This document shows positions 16,051 to 24,149 of a stretch of 58,881 nucleotides of DNA, piece after piece (within the stretch, counting starts at the first letter, position 1; each line of letters starts with the position of its first letter). Source of the stretch: Ruminococcus flavefaciens (GTDB lineage: Bacteria; Bacillota; Clostridia; Oscillospirales; Ruminococcaceae); the NCBI GenBank assembly GCA_902762855.1, contig CACWPR010000003.1, forward strand, positions 1 to 58,881. Direction: 5' to 3'. The position numbers and the translations under genes are program-made. A model generated the notes under the pieces. It was not told where the DNA came from. It did not search any database and saw only the letters and a list, made by a program, of their open reading frames with translations.

Positions 16051-19000
16051 TTATTTTACATATTCAGCCAGGCCAGCTATTTTCTGGTCCTTTACTGCCT
16101 TTGCTACCAGTCCGGCAACAACGTTCGCACCAGTCTCGCAGAAGTGAGTTCCGTCTGTGGAACCCTCAACTACGCCCATAAGGTGGTAGAGCTTTGCAGC
16201 ATCGTAGCCGATAGAGTTATAGTGGTTTACCATTATCGTGTTAAGGTCGATGCAGGGTACACTGTACTTTGATGCAAGCTGCTTGCAGGCATCACAGTAT
16301 GTTGTGTAGCTGTTTACGAACTTTCCGCCTGAGTAGGCTTTCATGCCGATAACAGTTGTAACCAGTATCGGAGTTGCTCCCTTAGCCTGAGCAGTCTTGA
16401 TGAACTCTGTCATGTACCACTCATATGAACCCTCTGTAGGAGAGTTAACATTGCCGCATATAGGAGCATAGCGGTCCTCGTTTGTATAATCAGCATCGTT
16501 TATGGCGAACTGTATCATTACATAATCGCCGGACTTCATACTGTCAAGGATAGTCTGCCATCTGCCTTCGTTGTAGAACTTCTTTGAGCTGCGTCCGGAC
16601 ATTGACTGGTTGGATACTGTGACCTCATCATTGAAGTAGTCGCCAAGGTAATATCCCCAACCCTGCTGAGGTGCATAGCTCGCTCTGTAGCTCTGTACTG
16701 TTGAATCGCCTGCTATGAATAAAGTCGGCATATCATTGACAACAGGCTGCTGTTCCTGTGACGGGTCATAGTACTCAGCATAAGGCTCATCAGTCTTTGT
16801 GAGTGTGATGTAGTCAAGATTTGGTCCGCCCTGACCTGCTACCGCTGACTGGAACTTGATGGTATTCTGGCCGGCCTTCAGAGGAAGTACCAGGCTGAAC
16901 TCCTTCCATTCAGTCCATGAGCCGGTGCCTGTGAAGGACTGTACCCAGTAATTCTGCTCGTCGCCGTTTACAAATACCTTCATCTTGCGGTCTGTATCGG
17001 AGCCGTTTGCAAAGCGTATATGCATCATATAGTTGCCGTCTGACTCTGTGTTTACTGTAAACACGATATAGCTGGTGTCATTATTGTCAAGGTTGACATA
17101 GCCTGTAGCCGGAGTATTTCCTACTCCCTCAGTCTTGGTATAACCAGCATTAGTCTCCTCGGAAACGCCCTCAGACCACACCTGGTCAACTGCAAAATAG
17201 TAGTTATAATAGAGGTCTGTGGTAGTTGTTACTGTAGTAACTATCGGGTCGGGGTCATAGTACTCAATGGGAGGAAGTGTCTCAAGGTCAAGGAGGTATC
17301 TCTGGATGAAGAGAGCGTCCCTTACGGTCACACCGTCCTCATTTCCCTGTACATCAGCATTTACAAGGCCGTCATCAGTCATATGAGTGGAGTCGTAGCC
17401 GTTCAGGCCGTACTTGTCATCATTGGAAAGGTACTGCATGATGAGCACAACATCTGCCATGTTTACATCGTCGTCACAGTTGGCATTTCCGGGGTGCTTC
17501 TTCACTCTCGGAGCTGTTGTCTCTGTGGATGTTGTGGCAGTTGTTGTAGTAGTCGTTGTGGTCACTGTAGTCGTTGTGGTAGTTGTAGTCTCAACAGGCC
17601 ACTCCACCTCTTCAAGTATCCACTTCTGACAGTCATGACCGTTGAGTTCCCACTGCTGGATGTTAGCACCGGCAGTTGTAAGTGCATTGCCGACTTCGAT
17701 AGCTCCCTTATCTCCGCCGCATCTTGAAACGATGTTGTAGCTGCCGTCGGTATTGGGGAGGAATCTGAACCACTGTGCGCCATAGTTAAGGTTTGTATCC
17801 AGTGAGAGGTTTGCTCCGTTGTTGGCACTGCCGTTCTCAACGGTTATCTGATAAGTCGCACCGTCTCCCAGATATGACCATATCTCATAGTAATTGTAGC
17901 CCTTGTGCTTTAATCTCCAGACATTCCAGTCACCTACGGTATCACCGCTCCACTGCTGGATGTTTGCGCCTACAGCAGCCTCACCGTTCTTTACTTCAAG
18001 ATAGAGTCCGCTGTTCACGTTCTTCAGGCGGTATGCCTTGGTGGTGTCCATTTCAGCAGGCTCTCTGCCTATGGTAACAAGGCCTGACATGATCTCAGCC
18101 AGCTTCATTGAACCCAGCTTGCTCTGGTGGAGGTCATCGTCCGCTGCGTAGTAGTCTGCCATAGCGTCATAGCCTATTGAAAGGCCGAAGTTCTGCCAGG
18201 GAGTGAACAGGTCAACTACCTGCACGCTCTGCTCTGAGCCAATAGTATCGAGCTGTCCGCCGAACCAGCGTCCTTCAAGAAGAGGGCTCCTGTTGAGGTC
18301 AGCACGTCTGCCCTGCTGCTTTACAAGGATTACCTCCATGCCCTTTGCCTTGGCTTTCTTGACCATATCTGTGACAGTCTCATAGTACTCGGTAGCATTG
18401 GAGTAGTTTGTGTCATTGATGCCTATTGCGATTATGTAGTAGTCGCCGGTCTTGCCGTAGGTCTCGATAGGAACGAACTGCCCTGCATCAACGAATCCCT
18501 TTGCATACTGTCCGCTGGCCGCCATATTTCTTACGATATAGCCCTTGTCGCTGACATAGCTGCCGAAGAACTGACCCCAGCCGTGCTGAGCAGTATCGGC
18601 GGTATTGTAATAGTTTGCAACTGTGGAGTCTCCGCATATCCAGACTGTAGGATTGGTAACTCCGGTAGTGTTGAGCTGAGTTATCTCGATAGCGCTCAGT
18701 GAAAAGGCGGTACCAGCCCTGCCCTCAGTAGCTCTGATATTGAGCTGACCGTCGGTTACAGGTATCTGGAAGGTCTCAACGGCATTATTTCCGGTGAGGT
18801 TCATGAGCTGGAGCATCCCCTCAGCCACGATGCTCGTTCTTGAAACATTTCCTGTTGTGACCTTTATCTCGTAAAGTCCCGTAGGAAGGTCTACATTAAA
18901 GGTATTCGAGCCGTCAGTCGACTTGAACTGAACTGCATCGCTGAGAGCTCCCGAACCGCCTGCTGCAACGTTCGCCACATTGCCTGTCTGAGCGAATCCG

Positions 19001-19206
19001 TAGCCCTTTGAAGAGCTGTAGGCTTCGGTAGCCGAAACTCCCGTGTATCCGCTGGCTGTGCCGCCTCCGCCAAGGTCAAATTTCCAGTTGGCAGTAGCTG
19101 CAGATGCATTCAAAGCTGTTTCCGGAGCCCTTGATGCAATGCCTGAAAAAGCAGTCACAGACAGAGCGAGGGAGGTCAGTCCGCTGAGTATTTTTTTCAG
19201 TTTCAT
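16051..19206 (-). CDS. secreted dockerin-bearing double SGNH/CE12 acetylesterase
   Basis: The 1051-residue secreted enzyme is built to sit in a cellulosome. In order: signal peptide (1-36, ending near NASAA); an N-terminal beta-sandwich module typical of rhamnogalacturonan acetylesterases (40-175); first SGNH esterase with GDSTVANYY (Ser about 193) and DLHQS (about 360); a RICIN/CBM13-like module (385-530) with repeated NIQQW; a Thr-rich linker (540-568); a type I dockerin (572-642) with two calcium loops, NCDDDVNMADVVLIMQYL and NEDGVTVRDALFIQRYL; a CBM35-like module (660-805); and a second SGNH esterase with GDSTVQSY (about 834) and DGTHF (about 1018). It should deacetylate pectin or other plant polysaccharide. 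The start is ATG 19206 with GGAGG; the upstream open extension lacks a site. Confidence 0.93.
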   Translation of the reverse strand: MKLKKILSGLTSLALSVTAFSGIASRAPETALNASAATANWKFDLGGGGTASGYTGVSATEAYSSSKGYGFAQTGNVANVAAGGSGALSDAVQFKSTDGSNTFNVDLPTGLYEIKVTTGNVSRTSIVAEGMLQLMNLTGNNAVETFQIPVTDGQLNIRATEGRAGTAFSLSAIEITQLNTTGVTNPTVWICGDSTVANYYNTADTAQHGWGQFFGSYVSDKGYIVRNMAASGQYAKGFVDAGQFVPIETYGKTGDYYIIAIGINDTNYSNATEYYETVTDMVKKAKAKGMEVILVKQQGRRADLNRSPLLEGRWFGGQLDTIGSEQSVQVVDLFTPWQNFGLSIGYDAMADYYAADDDLHQSKLGSMKLAEIMSGLVTIGREPAEMDTTKAYRLKNVNSGLYLEVKNGEAAVGANIQQWSGDTVGDWNVWRLKHKGYNYYEIWSYLGDGATYQITVENGSANNGANLSLDTNLNYGAQWFRFLPNTDGSYNIVSRCGGDKGAIEVGNALTTAGANIQQWELNGHDCQKWILEEVEWPVETTTTTTTTVTTTTTTTTATTSTETTAPRVKKHPGNANCDDDVNMADVVLIMQYLSNDDKYGLNGYDSTHMTDDGLVNADVQGNEDGVTVRDALFIQRYLLDLETLPPIEYYDPDPIVTTVTTTTDLYYNYYFAVDQVWSEGVSEETNAGYTKTEGVGNTPATGYVNLDNNDTSYIVFTVNTESDGNYMMHIRFANGSDTDRKMKVFVNGDEQNYWVQSFTGTGSWTEWKEFSLVLPLKAGQNTIKFQSAVAGQGGPNLDYITLTKTDEPYAEYYDPSQEQQPVVNDMPTLFIAGDSTVQSYRASYAPQQGWGYYLGDYFNDEVTVSNQSMSGRSSKKFYNEGRWQTILDSMKSGDYVMIQFAINDADYTNEDRYAPICGNVNSPTEGSYEWYMTEFIKTAQAKGATPILVTTVIGMKAYSGGKFVNSYTTYCDACKQLASKYSVPCIDLNTIMVNHYNSIGYDAAKLYHLMGVVEGSTDGTHFCETGANVVAGLVAKAVKDQKIAGLAEYVK

Positions 19207-19255
19207 ATGGTGTTCCTCCAAATCCGTACAAAATAAGTACTTTTTAGCTGATTTA

Positions 19256-19284
19256 ATTATATCACAGCTTTTTGGCAAAGTCAA
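19256..19284 (-). promoter_or_regulatory. sigma-A promoter of the dockerin esterase gene
   Basis: On the minus strand TTGACT (19279-19284), 17-base spacer, TATAAT (19256-19261), about 50 bases before the ATG. No obvious cre-like operator or regulator gene is next to it. Confidence 0.85.
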
Positions 19285-19446
19285 TATTTTCTTTATGTAG
19301 TTTTGAATCTTTTTTATCAAATACAAGTGCCATTTTTATTCCAAATTTACATATTCCCAAACTACGTGCAAAATAATCCTGTATTTTTTTAAATTTTCAG
19401 AGCATTATTTTTCACATTGAAATAATCAGTTCATACGTTTCTTATG

Positions 19447-19475
19447 TTGATATTTCACTTTATTTATGATATAAT
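19447..19475 (+). promoter_or_regulatory. sigma-A promoter of the RadC-like gene pair
   Basis: TTGATA (19447-19452), 17-base spacer, TATAAT (19470-19475). Overlapping the -10 and start region is a near-palindrome, ATGCAAAAGCTCTTGCAT (19478-19495). The stretch 19465-19487 is identical to 583-605 in the folate promoter. The rest of 19285-19446 is AT-rich and empty. Confidence 0.8.
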
Positions 19476-19548
19476 GAATGCAAAAGCTCTTGCATATACG
19501 CAAACCGAGCGCTCAAATATCAGTGTTTTTCAACAGGAGGTGTTACAT

Positions 19549-20253
19549 ATGAACAGCGGAAAACTTCATAAGGACCACCGTCAGCGTATGCGCCGGAGAT
19601 TTCTCGTTACCTCCGGCAGAGGATTCAGTGACCATGAACTCCTTGAAATGCTCCTTTTCGGCTCCGTACCCAGAGCCAATACCAATCCCACCGCTCATAT
19701 GCTCCTTGACAGATTCGGCTCAATAAGCGATGTCCTTTCCGCCGACCCGGAGGAACTGCGGAAAATAAAGGGTGTGGGAGAATCAAGCGTAAGGCTGATC
19801 ATGCTCATGGGCGAGGCTTGCAGCAGATACATGAAGGCCGCTCCTCCTCCCACTGTTTTCACAAGCAGCGAGGAGCTTGCTGAGTATATCTCAAAGCTGA
19901 CCGGAGAACTCACCGAGCCTGCCTGTGTACTGCTGTTCCTGAGCAGCGGCATGGCCATCACCGGTACTGAGACTCTTCCACTTTCAGAGCTCCTCCTCTC
20001 CGATTCTCCGGCGAAACAGCTCTCAGTCTGTATGCTCAGAGCCGGACGTGAGCGCCTGATACCCGTTATAGTACGTCCTGACTCACCGCCTATACCAGGC
20101 CCGGAGGACTACAGACTGACCAACATAATCGCCGGACTCTGCCAGTCCTTCGGAACTGACCTGCTGGACTCCATCATAGCAGGCTCCGGAAAGCTCTTTT
20201 CCATGCGTGATGCCGGTGCCTTCGGCTTCGCTGACAGAATGGAGGTGAGATAA
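19549..20253 (+). CDS. RadC-like protein with helix-hairpin-helix and dead JAMM domain
   Basis: The 234-residue protein starts at 19549 behind CAGGAGGTG. Residues 1-90 are an excellent RadC N-terminal domain: HKDHRQRMRRRFL, HELLEMLLFG, NPTAHMLLDRFGSISDVL and a helix-hairpin-helix ending IKGVGESSVRLI, which would bind DNA. The C-terminal half still follows the RadC/JAMM fold, but the zinc histidines are gone: where HNHP is expected there is RPDS (Arg176, Pro177, Asp178). It should bind DNA but not act as a metallohydrolase. Its last base is the first base of the next RadC-like gene, which keeps the metal site. RadC's real biochemical role is unsettled. Confidence 0.88.
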   Translation: MNSGKLHKDHRQRMRRRFLVTSGRGFSDHELLEMLLFGSVPRANTNPTAHMLLDRFGSISDVLSADPEELRKIKGVGESSVRLIMLMGEACSRYMKAAPPPTVFTSSEELAEYISKLTGELTEPACVLLFLSSGMAITGTETLPLSELLLSDSPAKQLSVCMLRAGRERLIPVIVRPDSPPIPGPEDYRLTNIIAGLCQSFGTDLLDSIIAGSGKLFSMRDAGAFGFADRMEVR

Positions 20254-20930
20254 TGGACGCTGATAAGCTCCCGCTTGGTGAGCTGAGAGAATACCTCAGC
20301 TCCGTTTCTGACCGTGAACTTCTTGAGATAATACTCAGCACATGGAAGTGCCGTGCTCCGGAAGCGACCGCTGAAAATCTCATGAACAGCCATACCACCT
20401 TTGCAGACGCTCTGACCGCTGAGACCACGGACGAAAAAACTGCAACTGCCCTCCGACTCATACCTGCACTCAGCAGTGCTTTCATACAGAGCGGAGGCAG
20501 CAATTGCCTGAACAGCACCGGCTCAGCTATGGAACACTTCCGGCAGCAGCTATCAGCATTCCCTACTGAACATTTCTCTGCCGCAGCAGTAAATGTCCGG
20601 TTCCGTGGAGTCATAACAATGCACCCCTCATCCGGCACTTTTTCGGCTGTGCCTGTGTCCTGCCGTGAGATAGTCAGCTTTGCCCTGTCCAGCGGACATG
20701 ATATAATGTTCATTTCACACAACCACCCCGAAGGCAGTGTCACTCCCTCAGAAAACGACATTTCTGCCACAAAGATAATCTCCTCCGCACTTTCTCCCCT
20801 CGGTATAGTCCTTGCTGACCATATCATAGTCGGCAGGAACAGTGCGGTATCTATGCGTGAGCTCTGCGGTGACGGTCCCTTCGGCTGCGATGTCCCCAGG
20901 GGATATAAGCTGGACCCGAACAGACTGTGA
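20253..20930 (+). CDS. radC: RadC-like protein with intact JAMM metal site
   Basis: The 225-residue protein starts at ATG 20253, overlapping the previous stop (TAATGG). The C-terminal half is a JAMM/MPN domain with His156-x-His158 (SHNHPEGS) and Asp169 ten residues later (PSEND), the standard metal ligands, then LGIVLADHIIVG. The N-terminal 75 residues are the reduced counterpart of RadC's DNA-binding region: a helical stretch survives (SDRELLEIIL) but the Gly-rich hairpin of helix-hairpin-helix motifs is missing. It complements its neighbour, which has the hairpin but no metal site. Confidence 0.88.
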   Translation: MDADKLPLGELREYLSSVSDRELLEIILSTWKCRAPEATAENLMNSHTTFADALTAETTDEKTATALRLIPALSSAFIQSGGSNCLNSTGSAMEHFRQQLSAFPTEHFSAAAVNVRFRGVITMHPSSGTFSAVPVSCREIVSFALSSGHDIMFISHNHPEGSVTPSENDISATKIISSALSPLGIVLADHIIVGRNSAVSMRELCGDGPFGCDVPRGYKLDPNRL

Positions 20931-20972
20931 CCGGAATTCTGCAAAATATTTGCAAATTATTCCCTCAAACCT

Positions 20973-21001
20973 TTGACAACTCCCTCGCAAGCTGATAAAA
21001 T
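20973..21001 (+). promoter_or_regulatory. sigma-A promoter of the two-component operon
   Basis: TTGACA, a 17-base spacer and TAAAAT stand 59 bases before the response regulator ATG. This is a strong consensus promoter for the four-gene unit 21060-25235. Confidence 0.85.
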
Positions 21002-21059
21002 CTATTATGTAAAAATGTGTAAACCTGCCGGTCCCTCCGGCATGCCATGAGGTATTGAT

Positions 21060-21725
21060 ATGATAAACATTCTTATAATCGAGGACGACAGAAACATCGC
21101 CAAAATGATAAAGGCCACACTTTCCATAGTCAACTACAACGGCACCTGCTGCTATGACGGCAAATCAGGAGTTCATGAGGCTATGAAGGGTATGTACGAC
21201 CTTATCCTCCTTGACATAATGCTCCCCGAAATGAACGGATTTGAGGTCATGGATGCTATAAAAAACTGCGGTACTCCGGTAATATTCCTTACCGCTATGC
21301 AGGACGTGGCTGACAAGGTCAAAGGACTGAGACTCGGTGCAGAGGACTACATCGTCAAGCCGTTTGAAGCTCTGGAGCTCCTTGCCCGTATCGACGTAGT
21401 ACTCCGCAGGTCCAACAAGACCCAGAACATCATCACCTACGGAACACTCTCAGTGGACATTTCAAGCCACATTATCACCGACAGCGGAGTCCCTGTCCAG
21501 CTCACCCCAAAGGAATTCGACGTCATCGTCTACTTCCTCCAGCATCAGGACATAGCTGTGTCAAGAGAACGCCTGCTCTCAAATATATGGGGCTATGAGT
21601 TCGAGGGCGAGAGCCGTACTGTAGACATACACGTTCAGCAGGTCCGCCGGAAGCTGGGCCTGAAGGACAAGCTCATCACTATCCCCAAGCTGGGATACCG
21701 CCTGGAAAGTCAGGATAAGACATGA
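21060..21725 (+). CDS. OmpR-family response regulator
   Basis: The 221-residue protein has a receiver domain (1-115) with the acidic pocket at Glu8-Asp9-Asp10, phospho-acceptor Asp52 (LLDIMLPE), Thr near residue 78 (FLTAM) and Lys near 100 (IVKPF). The winged-helix DNA-binding domain (125-218) follows, with LTPKEFDVI and DIHVQQVRRKLG. It overlaps the sensor kinase gene by 4 bases (ATGA). Target genes are not evident from sequence. The first unit in an operon with two unusual membrane proteins. Confidence 0.96.
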   Translation: MINILIIEDDRNIAKMIKATLSIVNYNGTCCYDGKSGVHEAMKGMYDLILLDIMLPEMNGFEVMDAIKNCGTPVIFLTAMQDVADKVKGLRLGAEDYIVKPFEALELLARIDVVLRRSNKTQNIITYGTLSVDISSHIITDSGVPVQLTPKEFDVIVYFLQHQDIAVSRERLLSNIWGYEFEGESRTVDIHVQQVRRKLGLKDKLITIPKLGYRLESQDKT

Positions 21726-23164
21726 AGCTCTGGCAGCGTATCTTCCTCAGCTCACTTTGCCTTATAATCGTTGCGGTGAACGTTATTTCAATAGTCCTCC
21801 TCAACAACAGCCATAAGCTCATAATCGAAAGAGAACAGTCCCATGCTATCAAGGAGTACGAATACTTTGCAGCTTCCTTCGCAAACAGTGCTGTATACGA
21901 AAGGCTCCGCTCCGAGAAGATAATCCTAAGTGAAGCGGAGATAAACCAGATAGGCTCATCTATTGTTTCCTCCCGTCCGAATGGACAGCCTGCCGCTGTA
22001 TATACATATGACAAAGAAGTGATCGCTCTCAGCAATCTGCCGGAGCTTTTCTCCCTGACCGAGTTCAACAGATTCATCGCCGGTATCAATATGACTGCTG
22101 ACAGCTACAGCATAAGAGTTTTCAACTGCGCCGGTGTAAGGTATATGGCAGTCTGCTCTACTCTGCGTGTTGAGGACAAAGTCTACCTGCTCATGACTGC
22201 TTCGGACGTTTCCGAGATATACACTCTCCGTGACCGTCAGACTGACTTCATCCGGAAAGTCGGCATCATTTCGGCTGCGGTAATCTCGCTCATCCTCCTT
22301 GTGACTGTTATCCTCCTTCTCCGCCCTCTCAGCCGTCTCAACACCTACACAAAGGCCATTGCCGGCGGAAATTACAAGATAAGGATACGCAAAAAAGGCA
22401 GCAGGGAATTCCGTGAGCTCGCTGATAACATGAACATCATGGCGGACTCTATCCAGAGCAATGCCGCAAGACTTGAAAAAATTGCTGAGGACCGCCAGAC
22501 CTTCATCGCAAACCTTGCCCACGAGATGAAAACTCCCCTGACCTCTATCCTCGGATTCGCAGACCTCCTCCGCATAAAGAAGAACGTCAGCGACAGAGAG
22601 CGTGTGGAGTACGCAGGAACTATCGTGGAGGAGACCAAGCGTCTTCGTTCACTTTCCGGAAAGCTCATGGAGCTCATTGCCCTTGGTGGTACCGAAACAG
22701 AAAAAAAGCCTGTCAGCATCCCGGAAATGATAAAGGACACCGAATCTGCCCTTACTCCGATATTGCAGAAAAACTCCGTGAGTCTCTCCGCATGGTCTGA
22801 GGATATAATGATCTCAGCAGATGAGGAGCTCTTCAAGTCCCTGCTGTACAACATAATCGAAAACGCAGTCAAAGCCTCAGCTATAGGTCAGGAGATAAAT
22901 ATCCGTGCAGGTATGTCTGACGGAAATGTTGTCATCGCTGTCACTGACCACGGTATCGGTATGAGCCCAGAAGATGCAAAGAAGGTCTTTGAGCCCTTCT
23001 ATATGGTGGACAAGTCCCGAAGCCGTAAGGCCGGCGGTGCAGGCCTTGGACTTGCACTCTGCGTAAAGATCGCAGAGCTCCACAATGCCATACTTACCAT
23101 AGACAGCAAGCTGGGCGAAGGAACTACAGTATACATTATAATATCAGGGGAGGAACGTCTGTGA
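21722..23164 (+). CDS. sensor histidine kinase
   Basis: The 480-residue kinase has two transmembrane segments (about residues 8-28 and 178-200) around a 145-residue extracytoplasmic sensor. A HAMP linker (about 200-250) follows, then the dimerisation helix with phospho-acceptor His267 in NLAHEMKTPLTS. The ATPase domain has NIIENAVKAS (N box), DHGIGMS and GGAGLGLAL. It overlaps the preceding regulator by 4 bases and the next gene by 4 bases (23161-23164). What it senses is unknown; the two downstream extracytoplasmic proteins could act on its sensor domain. Confidence 0.96.
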   Translation: MKLWQRIFLSSLCLIIVAVNVISIVLLNNSHKLIIEREQSHAIKEYEYFAASFANSAVYERLRSEKIILSEAEINQIGSSIVSSRPNGQPAAVYTYDKEVIALSNLPELFSLTEFNRFIAGINMTADSYSIRVFNCAGVRYMAVCSTLRVEDKVYLLMTASDVSEIYTLRDRQTDFIRKVGIISAAVISLILLVTVILLLRPLSRLNTYTKAIAGGNYKIRIRKKGSREFRELADNMNIMADSIQSNAARLEKIAEDRQTFIANLAHEMKTPLTSILGFADLLRIKKNVSDRERVEYAGTIVEETKRLRSLSGKLMELIALGGTETEKKPVSIPEMIKDTESALTPILQKNSVSLSAWSEDIMISADEELFKSLLYNIIENAVKASAIGQEINIRAGMSDGNVVIAVTDHGIGMSPEDAKKVFEPFYMVDKSRSRKAGGAGLGLALCVKIAELHNAILTIDSKLGEGTTVYIIISGEERL

Positions 23165-24138
23165 AACACACTATGATCTTTGCCGTCCTCCTGTGCATGA
23201 TACTATCCCTTGGATATTTCAGTGTGGACCTCTCCGACCGTCTTATCAAGGACCCTCACCCTGAAAATATCACTGTAGAACGAAATGGACAGGATAAGGA
23301 CACCATACTCCTGAGCACCGCAGAAACAGGCTTTGACCCGATGAATATACTTGGACGGCCTATTGAAAGGAACTCCTCAGCTATCAAATATGAGTGCAAT
23401 ATCGCAGCGGCCATAATAGCCGGCATGAGCTTCGTCGATGACCCTACAGCGTATAACTACGGTGCAGTGAGGGACCTTCCATCAGCTATAAGAGTCAGCA
23501 GCAACGACTACCTCTTCGTAAGGCATTATGAGTACTACAACTTCAACGGAGACATCCGCTACGTGGACTGCATAATTACAAGATATACCTTCAATGTCAT
23601 CTACATCCGGTTCTATTCTCCCGATGACTCCGAACCTCTGCCGGAACAGGTCAGTGCTGAGCTGGAACAGATCTCCAATAATGCAGACAACTTCTTCTCA
23701 TCACGACACGAGATAAATTCAACTATAGACGATGTCATGCAGAAAATGTATGATGAGTTCTATTATGAAGATTACAACGGGACTGTTTTTTTCGCAGAGG
23801 AAGCAAACTACGAGCTTCTGTGTGAGAATTACAGCATAGTGTGTGAGTATCTGAGAAATTTCTTCACCGACGCTGACCCGCTTACACAGTTCATGACCTG
23901 GGGACTCGGATTAAGCCGGGTGTCATTCCCAACCTATACTCACTACGACAGCGGATACGCAGACGCTACCCAACGCATTTTCGACAAGATCGTCAGTGCA
24001 GAGACCATTGGCGAATCAGAATTCACCGCATACAAGGGGTGCATCTACCAGACCACCTACATCGGAAAAAGCCAGTTAACTATAATCTACAACGCCTCAT
24101 ACGGCGGTGTAGAGGGGTTCTTCGCCCCTGAAATGTAG
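23161..24138 (+). CDS. membrane-anchored extracytoplasmic protein, first paralogue
   Basis: The 325-residue protein starts at GTG overlapping the kinase stop. The N-terminal hydrophobic stretch (residues 4-20) is a signal or anchor helix; the rest is predicted outside. I do not recognise a family. Its last part, GCIYQTTYIGKSQLTIIYN followed by GVEGFF, recurs in the next protein, so the two are paralogues. The arrangement of regulator, kinase and two anchored proteins resembles walRK-yycH-yycI, where YycH and YycI restrain the kinase. Sequence gives no direct proof of that role here. Confidence 0.85.
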   Translation: MKHTMIFAVLLCMILSLGYFSVDLSDRLIKDPHPENITVERNGQDKDTILLSTAETGFDPMNILGRPIERNSSAIKYECNIAAAIIAGMSFVDDPTAYNYGAVRDLPSAIRVSSNDYLFVRHYEYYNFNGDIRYVDCIITRYTFNVIYIRFYSPDDSEPLPEQVSAELEQISNNADNFFSSRHEINSTIDDVMQKMYDEFYYEDYNGTVFFAEEANYELLCENYSIVCEYLRNFFTDADPLTQFMTWGLGLSRVSFPTYTHYDSGYADATQRIFDKIVSAETIGESEFTAYKGCIYQTTYIGKSQLTIIYNASYGGVEGFFAPEM

Positions 24139-24149
24139 GAGGTGCAGAT

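Noticed and set aside
17500-17600. Short tandem repeats as CRISPR
   Set aside because: They encode the Thr-rich linker of the dockerin protein; no spacers.
20174-20944. 256-codon minus-strand open frame
   Set aside because: Antisense to the RadC pair, whose protein motifs and start sites are clear; no ribosome binding site.
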